Positions 1 to 6,407 of a stretch of 54,363 bases of DNA are shown piece after piece. How positions within the stretch are numbered: the first letter of the stretch is position 1; each line of letters opens with the position of its first letter. The notes under the pieces are model-generated. The model had not been told where the DNA came from. It saw only the letters and a program-made list of their open reading frames with translations, and did not search any database. The DNA comes from Flavobacteriaceae bacterium CG_4_10_14_3_um_filter_33_47. Its GTDB lineage: Bacteria; Bacteroidota; Bacteroidia; Flavobacteriales; Flavobacteriaceae. The stretch covers positions 1 through 54,363 of the forward strand of contig PFKE01000009.1 in NCBI GenBank assembly GCA_002784145.1, in the 5' to 3' direction. The position numbers and the translations under genes were made by a program.

Positions 1-95
1 CTTTAAAAAAATTAAAAAAATTTGGGATTATAATATAATCTATCGCATTTTGCAAGCACATTGCCAAAGCAGCACTAGTCATTTCTAAATAAGGC

Positions 96-185
96 ACGCT
101 CCGATAGTTATCGGAAGAGAAATCACATCAAGATAATTACTATTACAAATAATGTGATGTCTCCTATCGTCAACATGACAAAAAA
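96..185. repeat. REP-like extragenic palindromic element
   Basis: The first 185 bases hold no gene I can support. The part next to the pepD stop contains a perfect 7-bp palindrome with a 2-nt centre (TCCGATA-GT-TATCGGA, 101-116), followed by a second imperfect hairpin in which acatca near 125 pairs with tgatgt near 157. Flavobacterial genomes carry many such elements between genes, often downstream of stop codons. It may also stabilise or end the pepD transcript, though no long U-run is seen on the minus strand. Confidence 0.55.
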
Positions 186-1649
186 TTAATGTTGTTCGGG
201 AATATGCTTCAAAATAACCAATACAAACTTCCAAAATTTTTGAACCGATGATATTTGTGCACATTCGTCTGGTGAATGTGCGCCTTTAATGTTGGGGCCA
301 AAACTTATCATGTCCATAGTTGGGTAATTGGTGCCTAAAATACCACATTCCAAGCCCGCATGACAGGCAGCAACATGGGGTTTTGTGCCATTTAAATCTT
401 CATACAATTTACTCATCACTTTTAAAATGGGCGAGGCCATATTAGGAGCCCAACCCGGATAATCGCCCGAAAATTCTACTTCGCAACCCGTTAATTCAAA
501 GGTAGCACGCAGGGTATTGGCTAAATCTAGTTTAGAACTTTCAACCGACGAGCGCGTTAAACAAGCTATCATAATCTCACCATTCTTTACCACCACTCTA
601 GCAATATTATTGGAGGTTTCAACCAAACCAGGAATATCGGCACTCATGCGGTACACCCCATTTTGAGCGGCATATAAGGCTCTGGTAAGGCCTTCTTGAA
701 CGCCTAAATCCATGATGGTTTTTGGGGTTTCTGTTTTAGAAATAACAATTTCTAAATCGGGTTCCATCGTTTTTAACTCGGTTTTTATATGGTCTGCCTG
801 TTCTTTCATTTCCAATAAAAAAGCATCTTCATGCATGGCATCCACAACTATCAAAGCGTTACTTTCTCTCGGTATGGCATTGCGTAAACTACCACCATCA
901 ATTTTTGAAATACGCAAACCAAAATTTTCAAAACCATCAAACAGCAAACGGTTCATGATTTTATTGGCATTGCCCAAACCTTCGTGAATTTGCATGCCCG
1001 AATGGCCGCCTTGCAAGCCTTTAACGGTGATTTTAAACCCTGTTTTAAATTCGGGCGTGTCTTCTTCGTGGTAGGTTCTTGTAGCCGTTACATCGATGCC
1101 TCCTGCACAACCAACACCAATTTCATCGTCTTCTTCGGTATCTAAATTCAACAATATCTCACCAGAAAGCAACCCACCTTTTAAGCCTTTAGCGCCTGTC
1201 ATGCCGGTTTCTTCATCAATAGTAAACAAAGCTTCCAAGGCTGGATGCGAAATATTGGTGCTTTCTAAAATGGCCATGATGGTGGCAACACCTAAGCCAT
1301 TATCGGCTCCAAGCGTGGTGCCTTTGGCTTTTACCCAATCGCCGTCCACATACATGTCTATGCCTTGAGTCTCAAAATCAAACACGGTATCGTTGTTTTT
1401 TTGATGCACCATATCTAAATGCGACTGCAACACGACCGTTTTTTTAGTTTCCATGCCTTGGGTAGCCGGTTTTTTAATGATGACATTACCAACGCTATCC
1501 ACCAAGGTTTCAAGACCTAGCCTCTTACCAAATTCTTTGATAAAAGCAATGACGCGTTCCTCTTTTTTTGAAGCTCTAGGCACAGAGTTTAAATCTGTGA
1601 ATTTATTCCAAAGTTGTTTTGGTTCAAGTTGTCTAATATCTGAATTCAT
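186..1649 (-). CDS. pepD: Aminoacyl-histidine dipeptidase PepD (M20 metallopeptidase)
   Basis: Cytosolic dipeptidase of the M20C family, which cleaves Xaa-His dipeptides such as carnosine-type substrates. The 487-residue length is normal for the family. The metal-site motifs are visible: SHLDM with His77 and Asp79, GADNG with Asp116 at the bridging position, DEETG with the catalytic Glu146/Glu147, and a C-terminal AHSPDE supplying the last His. A central lid/dimerisation domain lies at about residues 200-390. The ATG at 1649 follows a TATCTTTG promoter box by about 20 bases. The gene stands alone on the minus strand and is divergent from the DUF3810 gene. Confident on family; exact peptide preference is inferred. 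Confidence 0.95.
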   Translation of the reverse strand: MNSDIRQLEPKQLWNKFTDLNSVPRASKKEERVIAFIKEFGKRLGLETLVDSVGNVIIKKPATQGMETKKTVVLQSHLDMVHQKNNDTVFDFETQGIDMYVDGDWVKAKGTTLGADNGLGVATIMAILESTNISHPALEALFTIDEETGMTGAKGLKGGLLSGEILLNLDTEEDDEIGVGCAGGIDVTATRTYHEEDTPEFKTGFKITVKGLQGGHSGMQIHEGLGNANKIMNRLLFDGFENFGLRISKIDGGSLRNAIPRESNALIVVDAMHEDAFLLEMKEQADHIKTELKTMEPDLEIVISKTETPKTIMDLGVQEGLTRALYAAQNGVYRMSADIPGLVETSNNIARVVVKNGEIMIACLTRSSVESSKLDLANTLRATFELTGCEVEFSGDYPGWAPNMASPILKVMSKLYEDLNGTKPHVAACHAGLECGILGTNYPTMDMISFGPNIKGAHSPDECAQISSVQKFWKFVLVILKHIPEQH

Positions 1650-1669
1650 AATGTTTAAATTAAGTTTTA

Positions 1670-1677
1670 CAAAGATA
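1670..1677 (-). promoter_or_regulatory. Promoter -7 box of pepD
   Basis: Minus-strand TATCTTTG matches the Bacteroidota sigma-A -7 consensus TAnnTTTG and lies about 20 bases before the pepD start, which supports that start. Confidence 0.6.
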
Positions 1678-1709
1678 CCATATCTAATCAGGATTAATAA
1701 ACATTTCCT

Positions 1710-1717
1710 TATTTTTG
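1710..1717 (+). promoter_or_regulatory. Promoter -7 box of the DUF3810 gene
   Basis: TATTTTTG matches TAnnTTTG but ends only four bases before the ATG at 1722. Transcription starting a few bases downstream would give a leaderless or near-leaderless mRNA. Confidence 0.45.
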
Positions 1718-1721
1718 AAGC

Positions 1722-2792
1722 ATGCTAAAACATAAAAAACTCATCATTGCTCTTTCAATAATGCCTCAATATCTATTGATAAAATGGCTTTCTACTTATC
1801 CTGAATTTATTGAGAGCTATTATAGCAATGGCATGTACCCTTACATTTCAAAAGTGTTTCGGTTTACACTGGGCTGGATTTCTTTTTCTTTTGGCGATGT
1901 GATGTATGCCTTTGCCATCATTTATATGGTAAGATGGCTATACAAAAACATAAAACGTGTAAAAACAGACACGAAAGCTTGGCTGGTTGAGGTGTTTTCG
2001 GCCATCGCCATCATTTATTTTGCATTTCATTTGTTTTGGGGTTTAAACTATTACCGATTACCGCTTTATAAAAGCCTTGGGTTAAACTCAGAATACACCA
2101 CAGAACAACTTATTGAGGTGACTAAAAAACTGATTGAAAAGTCTAATGCCATTCATAGCAATATTATAAAAAATGATACGGTGCCTATTACTATTCCTTA
2201 TAGTAAAAGTTCGATTTTAAACATGGTTCCGCAGGGTTATAAAAATTTAGAAAAGGAATACCCACACCTTGAATATTCGCCAAAAAGCATTAAAAAATCA
2301 TTGTTTAGTGTGCCACTCACCTACATGGGTTTTAGTGGGTATTTAAATCCGTTAACCAATGAATCGCAGGTTGATGCCTTAATTCCTGTTTATATTTTTC
2401 CAACAACAGCCACTCATGAAGTGGCACATCAATTAGGATATGCAGCCGAAAATGAAGCTAATTTTATTGGGTGTTTAGCCGCGATTAATCATGACGATGT
2501 GTATTTTAAATACTCCGGTTACACCTTTGCGCTTCGTTTTTGTTTAAATGAAATTTACAGGCGTGATGAAGTGTTATTTGATACCATTACAAAAACCGTG
2601 CACAAAGGTATTTTAAAAAACTATGAAGAGATGCGAACGTTTTGGGAAGGCTATAAAAATCCTGCCGAACCTATTTTTAAAAAAACCTACAGTTCTTATT
2701 TAAAGGCCAATAAACAAGCTAAAGGCATGGAAAGCTATAGCTATGTGGTGGCGTTGTTTGTAAACTATTTTGAAACCAAAACCTTAGAATGA
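1722..2792 (+). CDS. DUF3810 membrane zincin-like protein
   Basis: A 356-residue protein of the DUF3810 family, found mainly in Bacteroidota. The N-terminus has about three hydrophobic segments (residues 5-22, 45-70 and 90-108), so the protein sits in the inner membrane. The soluble domain contains HEVAHQLGYAAENEAN (His232, Glu233, His236, with acidic residues at 243 and 245), an HExxH zinc-protease motif with an extended G-x-x-x-E pattern. That predicts a metallopeptidase, but I know of no characterised substrate. It is followed 20 bases later by the RNA methyltransferase, probably in one transcript. Start chosen because the first residues form the hydrophobic leader usual in the family. Confidence 0.85.
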   Translation: MLKHKKLIIALSIMPQYLLIKWLSTYPEFIESYYSNGMYPYISKVFRFTLGWISFSFGDVMYAFAIIYMVRWLYKNIKRVKTDTKAWLVEVFSAIAIIYFAFHLFWGLNYYRLPLYKSLGLNSEYTTEQLIEVTKKLIEKSNAIHSNIIKNDTVPITIPYSKSSILNMVPQGYKNLEKEYPHLEYSPKSIKKSLFSVPLTYMGFSGYLNPLTNESQVDALIPVYIFPTTATHEVAHQLGYAAENEANFIGCLAAINHDDVYFKYSGYTFALRFCLNEIYRRDEVLFDTITKTVHKGILKNYEEMRTFWEGYKNPAEPIFKKTYSSYLKANKQAKGMESYSYVVALFVNYFETKTLE

Positions 2793-2812
2793 TTTGAATA
2801 GACTTAAATGAT

Positions 2813-3634
2813 ATGGGAATGAATAAACAAATTAACAGCATACAAAACCCTTACATCAAGCAACTGGTTCAGTTAAAAGATAAGGCGCGCGAACGTAAAA
2901 AAAGCGGGTTATTTTTAATAGAAGGCGAACGCGAAATCATGTTGGCGGTAAAAGGTGGCTACGCGTTGGAAACCATCTTGTTCAATCCAGAAATCATGAG
3001 TGCAGAACAACTAAACAGCTTAATAACAAATGTCAGACTGAGCGCAGTCGAAGTCCGAATTATAGAAATCACACAGGATGTATATCAAAAATTAGCTTAC
3101 CGCGATACTACTGAAGGAATTCTGGCGGTAGCCAAAAGCAAAACACATGGCATGTCTGAGTTAAAATTCAGCTCAAAAAACCCCTTGATTTTAGTAGCCG
3201 AAGCACCCGAAAAGCCAGGCAATATAGGCGCTCTTTTAAGAACCGCCGATGCTGCCCATGTAGATGCGGTAATCATTGCCAATCCTAAAACCGATTTATA
3301 CAACCCAAACATTATACGCTCTAGTGTGGGTTGCGTGTTTACCAATCAAATTGCAACAGGTACAACTTCTGAAATCATTGCGTTTTTAAAATCAAACAAC
3401 ATTCCTATTTATTGCGCTGCTTTACAAGCTTCGGTGCATTACACGTCTCCAGATTTTACAAAACCTACGGCTATTGTGGTGGGTACAGAAGCTACTGGAT
3501 TGAGTGATGCCTGGTTAGAACATTCCACGCAAAACATTATTATTCCTATGCACGGTGAAATAGATTCTATGAATGTATCGGTTGCTGCAGGAATTCTTAT
3601 TTTTGAAGCCAAAAGACAACGGATTAACAATTAA
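2813..3634 (+). CDS. TrmH/SpoU-family RNA 2'-O-methyltransferase
   Basis: SPOUT-class methyltransferase that transfers a methyl group from SAM to a ribose 2'-hydroxyl of rRNA or tRNA; the target cannot be told from the sequence. The N-terminal SpoU substrate-binding domain (residues about 5-100) precedes the knotted catalytic domain. That domain shows motif 1 (GNIGALLRTADA), motif 2 (RSSVGCVF) and motif 3 (VVGTEATGLS ... IPMHGEIDSMNVSVAAGI). An in-frame ATG at 2819 could be the true start. Residues 74-82 (VRLSAVEVR) are encoded by a REP-like palindrome that looks inserted in the substrate-binding domain (see repeat at 3031). Motifs after the insertion are intact, so the enzyme is probably functional. 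Confidence 0.92.
   Translation: MGMNKQINSIQNPYIKQLVQLKDKARERKKSGLFLIEGEREIMLAVKGGYALETILFNPEIMSAEQLNSLITNVRLSAVEVRIIEITQDVYQKLAYRDTTEGILAVAKSKTHGMSELKFSSKNPLILVAEAPEKPGNIGALLRTADAAHVDAVIIANPKTDLYNPNIIRSSVGCVFTNQIATGTTSEIIAFLKSNNIPIYCAALQASVHYTSPDFTKPTAIVVGTEATGLSDAWLEHSTQNIIIPMHGEIDSMNVSVAAGILIFEAKRQRINN
3031..3055 (+). repeat. REP-like element embedded in the methyltransferase ORF
   Basis: The core ctgagcgcagtcgaagtc inside the methyltransferase gene matches the intergenic copies at 29488-29513 (inverted) and 29524-29549 (direct). All three share the 11-base core gcgcagtcga. The element adds in-frame codons and no stop. Confidence 0.75.
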
Positions 3635-3636
3635 CA

Positions 3637-3666
3637 ATTAATGATGTGTGATGTACAATTAATGAT
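3637..3666 (+). repeat. Left arm of a 30-bp perfect inverted repeat
   Basis: The 30 bases at 3637-3666 are the exact reverse complement of 4059-4088. The arm starts just after the methyltransferase stop and lies inside an AT-rich tract (3621-3700) built from repeated words such as aacaatta and aatgatga. Confidence 0.85.
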
Positions 3667-3700
3667 GAATAATTAACAATTATTGATGAATAATAATATT

Positions 3701-4045
3701 ATGAAAGAAAATTTAATTGCAACCAAAACCTATGCATTTGCACTTAGCATGATCAAATTAAGCAGAGCTTTGATTGCTAATAATGAATATGTTCTTTCAA
3801 AGCAAATTTTAAGATCGGGTACTTCCATTGGAGCTAATGTTGAAGAAGCGATTGGAGGTATTACAAAAAAAGACTTTCGAGCAAAAATGTCCATTTCATA
3901 CAAAGAAGCTAGAGAAACCCACTATTGGTTGAGACTCCTAAAAGATTCCGACTATCTCTCTAATGGAGAATTTATTGAACTCGAAAATGAACTCAACAGT
4001 ATTTTAAAAATACTTTTTAAAATAATTCAATCGTCCAAAGAATAA
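3701..4045 (+). CDS. S23-type four-helix-bundle protein (23S rRNA IVS family)
   Basis: A 114-residue member of the S23/23S rRNA-intervening-sequence family (TIGR02436-like), related in fold to the Avd accessory protein of diversity-generating retroelements. Family signatures are clear: SKQILRSGTSIGANVEEA, KKDFRAKMSISYKEA and ETHYWLRLLKDSDYL. Four amphipathic helices fill the protein. The function of free-standing copies is not established. Start set at the ATG giving MKENLI, the usual N-terminus; an in-frame ATG at 3686 would add five residues. The gene is flanked by a 30-bp perfect inverted repeat (3637-3666 and 4059-4088), which suggests that gene and arms form one inserted unit. Confidence 0.9.
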   Translation: MKENLIATKTYAFALSMIKLSRALIANNEYVLSKQILRSGTSIGANVEEAIGGITKKDFRAKMSISYKEARETHYWLRLLKDSDYLSNGEFIELENELNSILKILFKIIQSSKE

Positions 4046-4058
4046 TTATAAATTACTA

Positions 4059-4130
4059 ATCATTAATTGTACATCACACATCATTAATCACTCATTACTA
4101 ATCATTAATCGCTCATTACTAATCAATTAT
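4059..4130 (-). repeat. Right arm of the inverted repeat plus 21-bp tandem tract
   Basis: Bases 4059-4088 are the reverse complement of the left arm. They run into two nearly identical 21-base units of the form atcattaatcrctcattact, then the start of the protease gene at 4133. Confidence 0.8.
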
Positions 4131-4132
4131 TC

Positions 4133-5365
4133 ATGACCTCAACAACCTTATTCAACATCATCATCGCCATCATCATCATCAATTTTATAGTTGACAAAAT
4201 TTTGGACGCCTTAAATGCCAAACATTTTAAGGATGCGCTACCAGAAGATTTACAAGATGTTTATGATGAAACCGAGTATAAAAAATCGCAAAACTATAAA
4301 GCTACCAATTACAGATTTGGCATCATCACATCATCGTTTTCTTTAGTTTTAACCTTGGCTTTTTTGTTTTTTGATGGATTTGAATTTGTTGACAATATTG
4401 CTAGGGGTTTTAGTGAAAACCCAATCATGATCGCTTTAATTTTCTTCGGAATTATTATGATAGGCAGCGATATCATTACCACACCGTTCTCCTACTACAG
4501 CACCTTTGTGATTGAAGAACAATTTGGATTTAATAAAACGACCAAAACAACTTTTTTTCTGGATAAACTAAAAGGTTGGCTGATGATGGCTTTGGTTGGC
4601 GGTGGCATTTTAGCGCTCATTATATGGTTTTATCAACTGAGTGGTACACATTTTTGGCTATACGCATGGGCATTAGTTGCTGTTTTTACCTTGTTTATGA
4701 ACATGTTTTATTCTCGATTGATTGTGCCTTTATTTAACAAACAAACGCCATTAAAGGAAGGTAGTTTAAGAGATAGCATTTCAGCTTATGCAAAAACCGT
4801 GGGATTTACCTTGGATAAAATATTTGTGATTGACGGCTCGAAACGCAGTACCAAAGCCAATGCCTATTTTTCGGGTTTTGGCAGCGAAAAACGAGTCACC
4901 CTTTACGACACCTTAATTAATGATTTGGAAGAAGAAGAAATTGTGGCGGTTTTGGCGCATGAGGTTGGACACTACAAGAAAAAACACATCATTTTTAATT
5001 TAGTAACCTCTATGGTACTTACGGGTTTTACGCTTTATATTTTGTCGTTATTTATTTCAAATCCGTTGTTGTCAAACGCTTTAGGTGTTGAGACGCCTAG
5101 TTTTCATATTGGACTCATTGCTTTCGGATTGTTGTACGCGCCTATTTCTGAAATTACGGGACTCATCATGAATCTGTTTTCAAGAAAGTTTGAATACCAA
5201 GCGGATGATTATGCCAAGAACACTTTTAAAGCTGAACCATTAATTACATCGCTTAAAAAACTGTCAAAAAACAGTTTGAGCAATTTAACGCCACATCCAG
5301 CCTATGTGTTTATGCATTACTCACATCCAACGTTGTTAGAGCGGATTGTGAATTTGAAGAAGTAA
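4133..5365 (+). CDS. M48 family metallopeptidase, Ste24/CAAX protease-like
   Basis: Integral membrane zinc protease of 410 residues related to the eukaryotic CAAX prenyl protease Ste24. It starts with a hydrophobic helix rich in Ile, and further segments follow at about residues 65-85, 98-118, 150-170, 175-195, 290-310 and 325-345. The active site is AHEVGHYKKKH (HExxH) near residue 280, with the third ligand in FEYQADDYA near residue 350. C-terminal HPAYVFMHYSHPTLLERI matches the family's conserved end. Bacteria lack prenylated proteins of the yeast kind, so the role is probably membrane-protein quality control; this is inferred. The ATG at 4133 follows the inverted-repeat tract directly. 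Confidence 0.93.
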   Translation: MTSTTLFNIIIAIIIINFIVDKILDALNAKHFKDALPEDLQDVYDETEYKKSQNYKATNYRFGIITSSFSLVLTLAFLFFDGFEFVDNIARGFSENPIMIALIFFGIIMIGSDIITTPFSYYSTFVIEEQFGFNKTTKTTFFLDKLKGWLMMALVGGGILALIIWFYQLSGTHFWLYAWALVAVFTLFMNMFYSRLIVPLFNKQTPLKEGSLRDSISAYAKTVGFTLDKIFVIDGSKRSTKANAYFSGFGSEKRVTLYDTLINDLEEEEIVAVLAHEVGHYKKKHIIFNLVTSMVLTGFTLYILSLFISNPLLSNALGVETPSFHIGLIAFGLLYAPISEITGLIMNLFSRKFEYQADDYAKNTFKAEPLITSLKKLSKNSLSNLTPHPAYVFMHYSHPTLLERIVNLKK

Positions 5366-5487
5366 TCTCGTTAATTATTGAACAATCTGTTTGAGCTCCA
5401 TGACCTCAGGAAGGAAAAAAAACCTCTAGGCAACAAGCTTTGAAATGAGTCCATCAAGAAAAACAAACGATTAAATTGATAATTTTG

Positions 5488-5495
5488 TATCTTTG
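5488..5495 (+). promoter_or_regulatory. Promoter -7 box of the toxin-antitoxin locus
   Basis: TATCTTTG, a full match to TAnnTTTG, 18 bases before the antitoxin ATG. Confidence 0.6.
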
Positions 5496-5512
5496 ATAAA
5501 AAGCTTAATAAA

Positions 5513-5746
5513 ATGAATTTAGAAGCTCGAAAAATAGAATTTGTGCAAGAATTTTTAAAACTTCAAAGTGAAGAAGCTGTTTCACGTCTTGAAAAAATTT
5601 TGAGAAAAGAAAAAAATGCTTCAGACGAGCGAACATTTGAGCCTATGACTGAAGGTGAACTAAATAAAAGAATTGACCAATCGGAATCTGATTTTAGAAA
5701 CAATCGATTTAAAAACAGTTCTGAACTTTTATCCAAATACAAATAA
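5513..5746 (+). CDS. Probable antitoxin of a RelE/ParE-type module
   Basis: A small 77-residue charged protein lying directly before a RelE/ParE-like toxin reading frame; its TAA overlaps the toxin ATG by one base (TAATG). The N-terminal half (residues 1-40) is a predicted amphipathic helix, and the C-terminal half contains the linear stretch FEPMTEGELNKRI with many charged residues, as in antitoxins that wrap around their toxin. No ribbon-helix-helix or HTH domain is obvious, so DNA binding is uncertain. The call rests on size, gene order and overlap rather than on a named domain. Since the partner toxin is broken, this gene may be a relic. Confidence 0.65.
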   Translation: MNLEARKIEFVQEFLKLQSEEAVSRLEKILRKEKNASDERTFEPMTEGELNKRIDQSESDFRNNRFKNSSELLSKYK

Positions 5747-6063
5747 TGACCTTGAAAATTATTTGGTCTGAATTTGCTGAAACTCAACTTGACGAAATTT
5801 AGGAGTATTACGAAAAGAAAGCTAGTTCAAGAGTTGCAAAAAAACTTCTAAAAGGAATTATCAACGAACCAAAGAGCTTGTTAAAAACACCACAAATTGG
5901 ACAAGAAGAAGAATTACTAAAACAAAGGGACGTTAATTATCGCTATTTAGTTTTCAAAAACTACAAATTAATTTACTCTGTGGATACGGAAAACGGATTT
6001 ATTAAAATTTCTGATGTTTTTGATACTAGACAAAATCCACCTAAACTTAAACGAAAAAAATAA
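5746..6063 (+). pseudogene. RelE/ParE-family toxin broken by an in-frame TAG
   Basis: Read from the ATG at 5746, the frame gives MTLKIIWSEFAETQLDEI, then TAG at 5800-5802, then EYYEKKASSRVAKKLLKGI and on to a normal TAA at 6061. Ignoring the stop, the 105-residue product has the features of a RelE/ParE ribonuclease or gyrase toxin: an N-terminal beta strand with IIWSEFA, two helices, and a C-terminal sheet YRYLVFKNYKLIYSV ... IKISDVFDTRQNP. The family usually has an aromatic residue at the stop position, and one base change (TAT or TAC to TAG) explains it. A sequencing error is the main alternative. Confidence 0.82.
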
Positions 6064-6133
6064 AGCCCGTTGCCAACACCATATAACATTGATAGCATTG
6101 TCAAAAGTTGCGTTAACGATTGAAGCGGCATCC

Positions 6134-6175
6134 TTTTTTTATGGATTCCTGCATACGCAGGAATCCATAAAAAAA
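6134..6175. repeat. REP-type hairpin, possible bidirectional terminator
   Basis: Perfect 19-bp arms (6134-6152 and 6157-6175) around the 4-base loop atac; the core is ggattcctgc/gcaggaatcc, flanked by seven T on one side and seven A on the other. It could stop transcription from either side. The ggattcctgc core is a repeat word I know from other bacterial REP elements. The surrounding 6064-6133 and 6176-6270 hold no gene I can support. Confidence 0.7.
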
Positions 6176-6273
6176 GATATAGCGAAAAGCGTGTTAAAAC
6201 GCCCAAAAAATCAATAAAAATTCCGTTTTAAATAAAAAGATTACCTCCTTTAAGGGAATACCAAATAAAAGAC

Positions 6274-6281
6274 TATCTTTG
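6274..6281 (+). promoter_or_regulatory. Promoter -7 box of the DEAD-box helicase gene
   Basis: TATCTTTG matches TAnnTTTG, about 127 bases before the helicase ATG, implying a long 5' leader. Confidence 0.6.
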
Positions 6282-6326
6282 CCGCTTGAAATTCAGAGAT
6301 GAATTTAAATTCCTCAGAGTGAGGAT

Positions 6327-6377
6327 GTGTTACAAGAAGGTTAAGTTAAGTATGTCGATTCGCTTCTTATGTAACAC
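6327..6377 (+). promoter_or_regulatory. Hairpin in the long 5' leader of the helicase mRNA
   Basis: gtgttacaagaag (6327-6339) pairs with cttcttatgtaacac (6363-6377) apart from two bulged bases, enclosing a 23-base loop. Cold-induced DEAD-box helicase genes often have long structured leaders; that role here is inferred. Confidence 0.4.
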
Positions 6378-6407
6378 CACATAACAACATCGAATACTTA
6401 CTTAAGA

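Noticed and set aside
5878-6063. A separate 61-residue gene from TTG
   Set aside because: It is the in-frame remainder of the toxin after the TAG codon, not an independent gene.
6064-6133. Integron-type attC or Bacteroidota ccgttgccaac repeat
   Set aside because: The words cgttgcc and gttaacg resemble known repeat ends, but I could not pair them into a defined element.
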